Source: Blastopirellula marina (lineage in GTDB: Bacteria; Planctomycetota; Planctomycetia; Pirellulales; Pirellulaceae). Taken from it: a stretch of 64,000 nt of DNA. Below, in pieces: positions 47,033-54,047 of this stretch; positions within the stretch are counted from its first letter, which is position 1, and each line of letters begins with the position of its first letter. Both the position numbers and the translations under genes were made by a program. The notes under the pieces are model-generated. The model had not been told where the DNA came from. It made no database searches and saw only the letters and a program-made list of their open reading frames with translations. The stretch spans positions 397,747 through 461,746 of the forward strand of contig NZ_PUHY01000014.1 in NCBI RefSeq assembly GCF_002967765.1, read 5' to 3'.

Positions 47033-47257
47033 TTACACCCAGCCGCAAACCCGATCCAAGATATCGAGTGCTGCTTCGTGCTTCTCGCCGTCATGATTGC
47101 CATACTTATGAGCGGCCTGCAAGATCGCATCCTGGACGGATTGCTGGGGGATTCCATTCTGCTTGGCTTGTAGGACTGCTTTGTCCAGCGAATCGTAAAC
47201 GGATTGATAGGATCCTTGCGAGTTCAGCAAAACGAGCGTGGTCTGAAAGAATGCCAT
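47033..47257 (-). CDS. Small protein of unknown function
   Basis: 74 residues. No family is recognised. Sequence features: a helical pattern with evenly spaced Ala and Gln, ending ALDILDRVCGWV, and no membrane segment. There is no clear Shine-Dalgarno site, but the composition and length look like a real small cytosolic protein and no larger gene fills this place. It is on the same strand as hemL, 186 bases upstream of the hemL start. Confidence 0.5.
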   Translation of the reverse strand: MAFFQTTLVLLNSQGSYQSVYDSLDKAVLQAKQNGIPQQSVQDAILQAAHKYGNHDGEKHEAALDILDRVCGWV

Positions 47258-47407
47258 TGTTTGTTCTGAGACGTGTCTTGCTTCGCGAATGTTAAAGTTG
47301 CGCTTGCAGGTTGAACCGCCTAAATCTCAATGCCAAAATGTCGCAAGCGGCCCTCCAAGCGAGTTCTCATCGCGACCAACATTCTCGTACACCCACCACG
47401 AGTTACT

Positions 47408-48223
47408 ATGAAGTTTTTACGGCAATGTCTCGTTCTTCTGGCGATTACTGCAACGGCTTGGATGGCCTACGGGCAACAAGCCGAGGCCGCAGAAACGGAA
47501 AAGACTTTGCTCCCGTTTCACGCGATTGATTGCCAGGGGACCTATCGCGGTCATCTACAAGGCGTGTGCTGCGATTCGGCAGGAGGCGTCTACTGGTCGT
47601 TTACCGATCGGCTGGTTAAGACCGACACCGAGGGGCAAATCTTAGTCGCGGTTGACGCGCCGAGTCACCAGGGAGACTTATGTTACCGAGACGGCAAGGT
47701 CTACGTGGCGGTCAATCTCGGCCAGTTCAATCAGCCTGCCGGCAAGGCCGACTCATGGGTCTTTGTTTACGATGCTGAGACTTTCAAAGAGATCTCGCGT
47801 CATGACGTCTCTGAGGTCGTACACGGGGCAGGGGGAATGGACGATTACGAGGGTCATTTCTATGTCATCGGTGGTTTGCCTCCCGGAACGAATGAGAATT
47901 ACGCCTACGAGTACGACGCTAATTTCAAGTTCGTTCAGCGTCACGTTATCGAGAGTGGTTACACACTGATGGGAATTCAAACCGCCACGTTTCACGATGG
48001 CCATTGGTGGTTCGGATGTTACGGCAAGCCAGCGGAGTTGATTCGTACATCGCCAGAATTCAAAGAGGTGAAGCGGTGGCCGTACGATGCCGCGCTCGGC
48101 ATCATCGGCGTCGGCCCTGGCAAGTTTCTGATCGGACGCGATACCAATACCAAGCAAGGGCACGTTGGCAAGTTGGTACCCGCCGTCGTTAGTGATGAGT
48201 CGGGATTGAAGGATGTGAAGTAA
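47408..48223 (+). CDS. Exported protein of unknown function, propeller-like
   Basis: 271 residues from ATG 47408, chosen because a good signal peptide (KFLRQCLVLLAITATAWMA, then QQAEAA) starts there; an earlier in-frame ATG at 47330 gives a longer, odd N-terminus. The mature part shows repeated beta-strand pairs (GVYWSFTDRLVKTDTEGQI, KADSWVFVYDAETFKEISRH, FYVIGGLPPG) suggesting a beta-propeller of the NHL/YVTN kind. Function unknown. A strong terminator follows. Confidence 0.75.
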   Translation: MKFLRQCLVLLAITATAWMAYGQQAEAAETEKTLLPFHAIDCQGTYRGHLQGVCCDSAGGVYWSFTDRLVKTDTEGQILVAVDAPSHQGDLCYRDGKVYVAVNLGQFNQPAGKADSWVFVYDAETFKEISRHDVSEVVHGAGGMDDYEGHFYVIGGLPPGTNENYAYEYDANFKFVQRHVIESGYTLMGIQTATFHDGHWWFGCYGKPAELIRTSPEFKEVKRWPYDAALGIIGVGPGKFLIGRDTNTKQGHVGKLVPAVVSDESGLKDVK

Positions 48224-48251
48224 CGGTTGCTTTCACGAAGGCTGGAACAAA

Positions 48252-48298
48252 GCAGGCCCGTCGCGATCAAATCAATCGGACGGGCCTGCGATGTTTTT
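48252..48298 (+). terminator. Rho-independent terminator
   Basis: An 11-base-pair GC-rich hairpin (48252-48262 with 48279-48289) with extra inner pairs, followed by GATGTTTTT. It closes the exported propeller-like gene. Confidence 0.88.
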
Positions 48299-48312
48299 AG
48301 AGGTCGAAGTTT

Positions 48313-48762
48313 TTAGAGATCGATTGAAATCCAACCATCCACTTTTAGTTCGAACGCCGTGATTAACGCGTTGTCGACGTGAGAGACACCTTCCGCGAGT
48401 TGCTCTGGCGATACCGCGAGTTTCTTCAGCGAGATGCCACACGCATCGATCTGGATGCTTGTCTTTTTGGCGTGGGCGATGACCGATACGTTTTCGCTAT
48501 CGGCGGTGATCGCATTCACTGCTTGTCCGCAGACTAATACGCGGGCTTGTTTCACTTGGTATTTGGAATTGGTCAAAAGTTCCTCGCACGTCTTCAGCAC
48601 TACTGGAATCTGCTTCGGGTTTTGAACCAATATCAGAGCCGACTTCGATGGACCGGACTTAGCCTCGGCGGCTGTCGTGTCGTTGCTGATTGAAAGCCAA
48701 ACGACTGTCGCAGTGATCACGAGGAGGGTGGTAAATGCGATAAATGTCTTTTTCTGAAACAT
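48313..48762 (-). CDS. Exported DsrE-family protein
   Basis: 149 residues with an N-terminal signal or anchor (about 8-27). The rest has the DsrE/DsrF-like fold pattern: ALILVQNPKQIPVVLKTCEE, ARVLVCGQAVNAI, IQIDACGISLKKL. The Cys in CGQAV and CGIS could be redox-active, but the function of exported DsrE relatives is unknown. GGAGAG lies just before the start, and it is 28 bases downstream of the DoxX gene on the same strand, so they are probably one unit. Confidence 0.82.
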   Translation of the reverse strand: MFQKKTFIAFTTLLVITATVVWLSISNDTTAAEAKSGPSKSALILVQNPKQIPVVLKTCEELLTNSKYQVKQARVLVCGQAVNAITADSENVSVIAHAKKTSIQIDACGISLKKLAVSPEQLAEGVSHVDNALITAFELKVDGWISIDL

Positions 48763-48790
48763 GAGATTCTCTCCGTTTATTGGTGGTAGG

Positions 48791-49246
48791 TTAAGCCAAC
48801 AATTCTTCAGGGGCCGAGACGGAAACTGCGTTTCTACTCCATAACGAATCGACGCTACAACATGCGGCGCCGTTGGTGGCGAAGTAAATCAAGCCACCTA
48901 AGATGGCCACGTTCTTGAACAGGGGACCGAGCGTAGCTGGGCTGATCTGCACGGTGACCGTGATTGGGATCAGTACCAAAATCAGCCCGGTCGCCGAGAT
49001 TCGCGTGAAAGTCCCCGTCGCTAATCCGACACCACCAACCAGTAAGGCAATGCCAGCTAAAATTACTAACAGTTCGGCCGAGGCGAACTGAGTCGCTAAA
49101 TAGCCAAACGGCGCATTGAGCAGGCGAGCCGCTACCTTGTCTGGGGCTACCAAGTGATTGAAGCCTGCGACGAGAAAAATACCGCTCAGTAAGACCCGGA
49201 AAACGGCTTCCGAGATTGTTGGTCTTGGGTTCATTGATTTGCTCAT
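48791..49246 (-). CDS. DoxX-family membrane protein
   Basis: 151 residues from ATG 49246. An in-frame ATG at 49324 lies only seven bases after a strong -10 element and would make the transcript leaderless, so the internal start is preferred. It has four hydrophobic segments (FRVLLSGIFLVAGFNHL, LLVILAGIALLVGG, ATGLILVLIPITVTV, NVAILGGLIYFATNGA), as expected for DoxX, plus a closing CCSVD. DoxX proteins take part in redox or thiosulfate-related membrane processes; the role here is not known. It is followed by the DsrE gene. Confidence 0.88.
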   Translation of the reverse strand: MSKSMNPRPTISEAVFRVLLSGIFLVAGFNHLVAPDKVAARLLNAPFGYLATQFASAELLVILAGIALLVGGVGLATGTFTRISATGLILVLIPITVTVQISPATLGPLFKNVAILGGLIYFATNGAACCSVDSLWSRNAVSVSAPEELLA

Positions 49247-49330
49247 TTCTGTTCTCGCCTCGTGGATTAATTGTCGGAAATAGACGGCGGTGCATCGCGC
49301 GGCCCCGATTCCGGCAATGTCCATTTACTC

Positions 49331-49360
49331 TGTATAGATCGAGATGTCGCGAGATGTCAA
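49331..49360 (-). promoter_or_regulatory. Sigma-70 type promoter for the DoxX-DsrE unit with tandem repeat in the spacer
   Basis: On the minus strand TTGACA (49355-49360), an 18-base spacer and TATACA (49331-49336). Inside the spacer GAGATGTC occurs twice on the plus strand (49341-49348 and 49351-49358), exactly 10 bases apart, one helical turn, overlapping the -35. This looks like a repressor site. Confidence 0.65.
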
Positions 49361-49399
49361 TGTGTTATTCTCCCAGTGTGAAGTGGCTTACGTGATTTC

Positions 49400-49415
49400 A
49401 GTAAGCGGGCTTACT
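49400..49415. promoter_or_regulatory. 16-base inverted repeat, possible operator
   Basis: AGTAAGC and GCTTACT flank two central G. It lies 40 bases upstream of the DoxX promoter -35 and between the divergent DoxX and GGDEF-EAL genes. Confidence 0.35.
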
Positions 49416-49701
49416 CAACGCGTCAAAAAGTTTCGGGCATGCCGTTCTCATGCAACCAATCACGGCCAGAAAGAGCCTTACCCGGTGTGGCAAAATCGAA
49501 ACGTCGAGCCACGAATGCTACGCCAGTCGTTTGGTTTAGCTGAGGAGGACGCACGCCGATGAAACGGGTTCCATTAACCCCCTCGCGGGTTGCCGCTTGA
49601 ACTCCGTCGAACGAGCGGGACTCATGCTAGGCTTCGCTTTGTCTCATCTAATTTTGCGTGAATGCCGCCCCCTTCGTTATCGCCATCGCGAATCTAAGCG
49701 T

Positions 49702-51090
49702 ATGAACAAGATTGATAGCACGTTAGTCGCCACGACGATTCGTACCGCAGCCATGCCATCGGAGTGGCACGTGGCCTGTCCCGAGCGAATGGAGAATGTT
49801 GCTGAATTGACAGGGGAAACCACGGAACGCTTACAGCCTGATTTCCTGACTCGGCTGAATGATCGTCGTGCGTTCTTCGGCGCACTAGATCGGGCATGCA
49901 GTCAGCTTGATGGGGGAGATGAGTTCGCGCTCTTCTATATCAACCTCGATCGATTCAAGTGGGTTAACGATACGCTTGGCCATCAAGTGGGCGACCGTGT
50001 TCTCCAGGAAGTGGCGCAACGAATCGTGCGTGCTGTCTCGCCAGCTGACTTTGTGGGGAGACTGGGTGGTGACGAGTTTGCGCTTATTCAATGGTCCAGC
50101 AAGAACTCGCTTCCTCGGAAAACGGCAAAACGAATCATCGAATCGGTTGCCAGTCCGATTGTGGTGGATGGCAACTTAATTCGAGTCGGAGCGAGCATCG
50201 GAATCGCCGTCGCTCCGATCGATGGAGATAACGCGCAAGATCTGCTTAGGCATGCCGATCTGGCGCTGTTTCAAGCGAAATCAGAGGGACGTAACGTCAT
50301 CCGCTATTTCGAGCCTGAGATGCGGATTCGTGCCGAAGCCCGTCGAGTGTTGGAAAAAGAACTCGGGCAAGCGCTCGATGGTAACGAATTTCAGTTGCAC
50401 TATCAGCCGGTGCTCGAAATCGGTACCGATCAAGTGACGACGCTCGAAGCGCTGATCCGCTGGGAGCATCCGCGACTTGGATTGGTCTCGCCTGATAGCT
50501 TCATCCCCTTGGCGGAAGAAACAGGTCAGATTATTGGAATCGGGGCCTGGGTGCTCGAACAAGCATGCCGCGATGCTGCCGAGCCCGGTCGGACGTACCG
50601 AGTTGCCGTGAATGTTTCCCCAATTCAGCTTCGCAATCGCAGCTTTGTGTCGACCGTGTCTCGCATCCTGGAGGAAACTTCGCTACCACCAGATCGCTTA
50701 GAGCTAGAAATCACCGAGTCTTCATTAATTGAGGATGGGCAACTGGCTTTCGCGATTTTGCGACAACTTCGTGAAAATGGTGTGCGAGTGGCGCTCGATG
50801 ACTTCGGTACGGGCTATTCTTCCATTAACTATCTTCGCCAGTTCCCCTTTGACAAGATCAAGATTGATCGGTCATTGGTGACTGGAGCACACTTGAACTC
50901 GGAATCGGCTGCGTTTGTGCGAATGATCGCGACCCTTGGTAACGTTCTGGAAGTTGCCACGACGGCTGAGGGCGTCGAAACAGCAAGCGAACTCGATCTC
51001 GTGCGACAGGCCGGATGTAGTCACGTTCAGGGATACTATCTAAGCAAGCCAGTGCCTTTGGAAAGATTGGTTCCAACGTTGAATTTGTAA
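49702..51090 (+). CDS. GGDEF-EAL protein (c-di-GMP turnover)
   Basis: 462 residues from ATG 49702. GGDEF domain at about 60-215, with DRFKWVNDTLGHQVGD and an intact LGGDEFAL. The I-site RxxD is replaced by SPAD just upstream, so product inhibition is probably lost. EAL domain at about 225-460, with EALIRWEHP, PLAEETGQ, NVSPIQL, ITESSLIED, LDDFGTGYSS, KIKIDRS and AEGVET all present, so phosphodiesterase activity is likely. No sensor or membrane segment is seen; the N-terminal 60 residues are short. A BLUF protein gene follows after 15 bases and probably supplies the signal. Confidence 0.93.
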   Translation: MNKIDSTLVATTIRTAAMPSEWHVACPERMENVAELTGETTERLQPDFLTRLNDRRAFFGALDRACSQLDGGDEFALFYINLDRFKWVNDTLGHQVGDRVLQEVAQRIVRAVSPADFVGRLGGDEFALIQWSSKNSLPRKTAKRIIESVASPIVVDGNLIRVGASIGIAVAPIDGDNAQDLLRHADLALFQAKSEGRNVIRYFEPEMRIRAEARRVLEKELGQALDGNEFQLHYQPVLEIGTDQVTTLEALIRWEHPRLGLVSPDSFIPLAEETGQIIGIGAWVLEQACRDAAEPGRTYRVAVNVSPIQLRNRSFVSTVSRILEETSLPPDRLELEITESSLIEDGQLAFAILRQLRENGVRVALDDFGTGYSSINYLRQFPFDKIKIDRSLVTGAHLNSESAAFVRMIATLGNVLEVATTAEGVETASELDLVRQAGCSHVQGYYLSKPVPLERLVPTLNL

Positions 51091-51105
51091 GTGGGGAGCA
51101 CCGTC

Positions 51106-51531
51106 ATGTTGAAACAGATCCTGTATTCAAGCACAGCCAATACCGATATCTCGATGCGGGATGTCTTCGAAATTACTCGCGTTTCCAGCAATCGAAACAG
51201 CCAGTCCAGCTTGACAGGCGGTTTGGTCTTTTTAGATGGCTACTTTTTCCAGTTACTGGAAGGCCTACCAAATGATGTGGATGCCAGCATGCAGCGGATA
51301 AACCGCGATTGGCGGCATCATGATATTCAAGTTCGTCGAGAGCAACGTGTGATCTCACCCCTTTTCGCGGACGATTGGATGGCGCTACGGAATAAGACTC
51401 AGATTGCCGACGAGATCCTGGAAGCACATCACTACGAGCCAGGGATGCCAGCAGAACGTTTTTCGGCAGACGATCTATTCGCTTTCCTGGTCGCTTGCTT
51501 CGAGAACGAAATGCAAGAGCAGTTGGCTTAA
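51106..51531 (+). CDS. BLUF blue-light sensor protein
   Basis: 141 residues from ATG 51106 with GGGGAG eight bases upstream. A BLUF domain fills about residues 1-95: the flavin-site Tyr in ILYSS, the Asn in SNRNSQSSLTGG, the Gln in FFQLLEG, and the Trp in ADDWMAL can all be aligned with BLUF photoreceptors such as AppA. BLUF domains bind FAD and respond to blue light. A short C-terminal tail (about 100-141) follows. Located 15 bases after the GGDEF-EAL gene, it is likely its partner. Confidence 0.9.
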   Translation: MLKQILYSSTANTDISMRDVFEITRVSSNRNSQSSLTGGLVFLDGYFFQLLEGLPNDVDASMQRINRDWRHHDIQVRREQRVISPLFADDWMALRNKTQIADEILEAHHYEPGMPAERFSADDLFAFLVACFENEMQEQLA

Positions 51532-51558
51532 TCGAGCGCAAGGATACGCTTCGATTAA
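51528..51558. terminator. Hairpin between convergent genes
   Basis: TTAATCGAGCG (51528-51538) and its complement at 51547-51558 (one bulged base) form an 11-base-pair stem that begins in the BLUF stop codon and ends at the stop of the SDR gene. The stem is AT-rich and has no long T run, so it is a weak or bidirectional terminator at best. Confidence 0.4.
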
Positions 51559-52398
51559 TTAACCGCCGTGAGCGAAGCCTGGATAAAGACACATCCCCCC
51601 GTCGATTACCAGGCTCGCTCCGGTAATATAATCCGCCTGATCAGACGCTAGCCAAGCGGCAGCCCGACCGATGTCTTCCGGCTCGCCAATGCGATTGTAC
51701 GGGACCAACTTCATCAACGAGTTGTACGCTTCCTTGGTGTTCCAAGCTTCGGAATTGATGGGCGTCCGAATCGCACCCGGGCATAGGCTGTTGACACGAA
51801 TCCGGAATGGCGCAACTTCTTGCGCGATGCTACGCATCATCTGCATGATGCCTCCCTTTGAGGCAGCGTAGTTGACGTGCCCTGCCCAAGGAATTGTCTC
51901 ATGCACGGAACTCATGCAGACAATTTTTCCTGCCGAGCAAGAAACCTCTTCGACAACGCCACGTTGTTTGAATTCGCGAACCGCTTCGCGTGCGCACAGA
52001 AACTGGCCAGTTAAGTTGACCGAAATGACCTTCTGCCATTGGTCGAGCGTCATTTCGTCGAAGGGAGCATCTTGCTGCAAGCCGGCATTGGCCACCAAGA
52101 TGTCGATCGTCCCAAACTTATCCTTCATTTGCTGAAACATCCGTTGGACGTCTTCTTCTTTCGAGACATCCGCGCCGACGACCAAGGCCTGCGAGCCAGC
52201 AGAAGTAATCGTTTCGGCAACTTCGTGAGCTTCATCTTCATCGCTGTGGTAATTGACGACCACATCAGCTCCAGCTTCACCGAGGGCAATCGCCACCGCT
52301 TTGCCAATACCGGAGCTGCCTCCGGTGACGAGCGCCTTTTGGCCCGTAAGAATCTTGAGAGGTTTACATTGAGGAAGGGGGATGTTGATGTCAGTCAT
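51559..52398 (-). CDS. Short-chain dehydrogenase/reductase
   Basis: 279 residues. Classical SDR: TGGSSGIGKAVA nucleotide motif, VANAG, and the catalytic Ser-Tyr-x3-Lys set (SSVHETIPWAGHVNYAASKGG). The closest type is glucose 1-dehydrogenase or 3-oxoacyl reductase-like SDRs. AAAGGT precedes the ATG. The substrate is unknown. Confidence 0.93.
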   Translation of the reverse strand: MTDINIPLPQCKPLKILTGQKALVTGGSSGIGKAVAIALGEAGADVVVNYHSDEDEAHEVAETITSAGSQALVVGADVSKEEDVQRMFQQMKDKFGTIDILVANAGLQQDAPFDEMTLDQWQKVISVNLTGQFLCAREAVREFKQRGVVEEVSCSAGKIVCMSSVHETIPWAGHVNYAASKGGIMQMMRSIAQEVAPFRIRVNSLCPGAIRTPINSEAWNTKEAYNSLMKLVPYNRIGEPEDIGRAAAWLASDQADYITGASLVIDGGMCLYPGFAHGG

Positions 52399-52486
52399 GT
52401 CGTACCTTTACGAGTTCGAAGCGATCATGCATGGATCAGAAAAGACCGCAAAGGATGTGCCAAAATCAATTACTGGGGTTAGGCGT

Positions 52487-53917
52487 TTATTCCGCTTGTA
52501 AAATGGCAGCGACGTTGCCCAGATGTTTTGGTGGTACAATTTCGTTGCCGGAAAGCTGTTCGTCGCTTGCTATCGTTCCTTGGTCGACATCGATCCAGGT
52601 AACATGCCAACCGGTTGACGAGGGCTTTGCTGCGTTCCATTTCACTTCGCGTGCTTTGTCGCTCTTCGGAAAGAAGAGAACGATTGTGCCGCCTGATTGC
52701 GTGGCGGCGGCATAGCATTCGTTCGGTTCGTTGGATTTCAGGGAATTCATTGCCGGTACCCATTCCCACGCCGGGACTTCGTTGGTTACCAGTCGTGCAG
52801 CCTTGATACAAGCAACCGCTTTATCGTTGATTCCCAACCCGGAGTCTGGTCGATGGAAGCGAATCGCCGCAGCGCCTCCCAGCAGGTGTCGCCAAAATCG
52901 TTCGATCGCATCTTGATCGGAATGGCCAAACTTGTTTCCGTCGGCCCCATACGTTTTGGTGGTGTTAATTGGACGAGGCGATTTGCTGAGATAATTGCGA
53001 ACGTATTGAAAGTTGTCCCAATGCTTCTGCCCGCTATTGTGATTGTTTTGACTGACATCGACAAAGGTGTAGATTTCGGGATGATCGAAGGTTTGGCGAT
53101 GACGTTTCGCTGTTAAGTTCCAATCATCCCACATTTCGGTTACGGGAACCGACTTTTCGATTGCGGCAGCGCGCTTCTGGATCAGGGTCGCCCAATAGGT
53201 TCCCCAAGCGGGCTCGGCGGCGGTCTCGTTATCGATGCAATAGAGCACGTGATCGTATTTCAGCGAATGATCGAGCATCTTGTTCACAAACGCTTCTTGA
53301 ACTTGAAGAAGTGGTTTGATGTTCCGCTGTTTGGGAGTGGAAAAGAAAAATGGTTGATCATTCTTGCCGGGATGATTGGGGTACCGCTTGGCCAGCTTTG
53401 TTTCTTCCGCTGTGTAGTTTGCGTTGTTGATCGGATTGTAAGGATGGTTCTCCCAACGCTTCGGATCGCTACTTCGGTTGTCCGTGTAATCAAAACGATC
53501 CCATACTTCGATCTGGACGAGGATTTTACGTTTGGCGGTTTCCTCAAGGAACGATTCGAAGCGATTCCAGTACTCTGGATTCCATTGGGTAAGGTCGTAC
53601 TTGCCGTCGTCACGCTGGGCAAACGGATAGACCTCCCAGCCACCGTCTTTGCGATCACTCATCGTGTTGCGAACGTAATTGCCACCTGCGGCGGCAATGC
53701 GATCTAACTGCGGAATTAACTTTTCGGTGGGCCACTGAAACAAGTTGTCGTCGTCGCTACCACCAAGTAGTAAGACCGGCTGGCCGTCGACCGACCAATA
53801 CCAATGATCTTGTTTCCAAGGTTCGATAGCGAATGCGGGACGCGGGGAAAGACAAAGAAGGGCCATGCAGGCGAAAACAGCGGACACCAAAGTCCGCCTT
53901 GTCGGGGCGAATCGCAT
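52487..53917 (-). CDS. Exported glycoside hydrolase-like protein
   Basis: 476 residues from the ATG at 53917, where a signal peptide begins (RRTLVSAVFACMALLCLSP, then AFAIEP); in-frame ATGs upstream at 53977 and 53992 are alternatives. The pattern VDGQPVLLLGGSDDDNLFQW, IAAAGGNYVRNTM, KRKILVQIEVWDRFDY and HVLYCIDNETAAEPAWG suggests a TIM-barrel hydrolase in which Glu in NETAAEP could be catalytic. No exact family is recognised. It starts 89 bases before the SDR gene, on the same strand. Confidence 0.72.
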   Translation of the reverse strand: MRFAPTRRTLVSAVFACMALLCLSPRPAFAIEPWKQDHWYWSVDGQPVLLLGGSDDDNLFQWPTEKLIPQLDRIAAAGGNYVRNTMSDRKDGGWEVYPFAQRDDGKYDLTQWNPEYWNRFESFLEETAKRKILVQIEVWDRFDYTDNRSSDPKRWENHPYNPINNANYTAEETKLAKRYPNHPGKNDQPFFFSTPKQRNIKPLLQVQEAFVNKMLDHSLKYDHVLYCIDNETAAEPAWGTYWATLIQKRAAAIEKSVPVTEMWDDWNLTAKRHRQTFDHPEIYTFVDVSQNNHNSGQKHWDNFQYVRNYLSKSPRPINTTKTYGADGNKFGHSDQDAIERFWRHLLGGAAAIRFHRPDSGLGINDKAVACIKAARLVTNEVPAWEWVPAMNSLKSNEPNECYAAATQSGGTIVLFFPKSDKAREVKWNAAKPSSTGWHVTWIDVDQGTIASDEQLSGNEIVPPKHLGNVAAILQAE

Positions 53918-54047
53918 CGGTTTGACTCGTAAGCGGAGGGAGATAAGAGGGAAGGGGTAGGCAGGTGATCTTCCCATGGCGATCCGCGACAATCAAGCCG
54001 AAAGTTGGCCTGGTGGATCTCTCTGCATTCTTAAGACTTGGACCTAT

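Larger units (their letters stand above)
49325..49701. other. 377-base divergent region between DoxX and GGDEF-EAL genes
   Basis: Contains the DoxX promoter (49331-49360) and a 16-base dyad at 49400-49415. An open frame of 72 codons at 49344-49562 has no start signal and no recognisable product. The GGDEF-EAL frame is open back to 49597, but the first part (to 49701) does not resemble a domain. Confidence 0.5.

Noticed and set aside
46879..47295. 138-codon plus-strand frame near the small protein gene
   Set aside because: Composition is Arg-rich as in antisense frames and it covers the more plausible 74-residue gene on the other strand.
49344..49562. 72-codon open frame between DoxX and GGDEF-EAL genes
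   Set aside because: No ribosome site, crosses promoter elements, no recognisable product.
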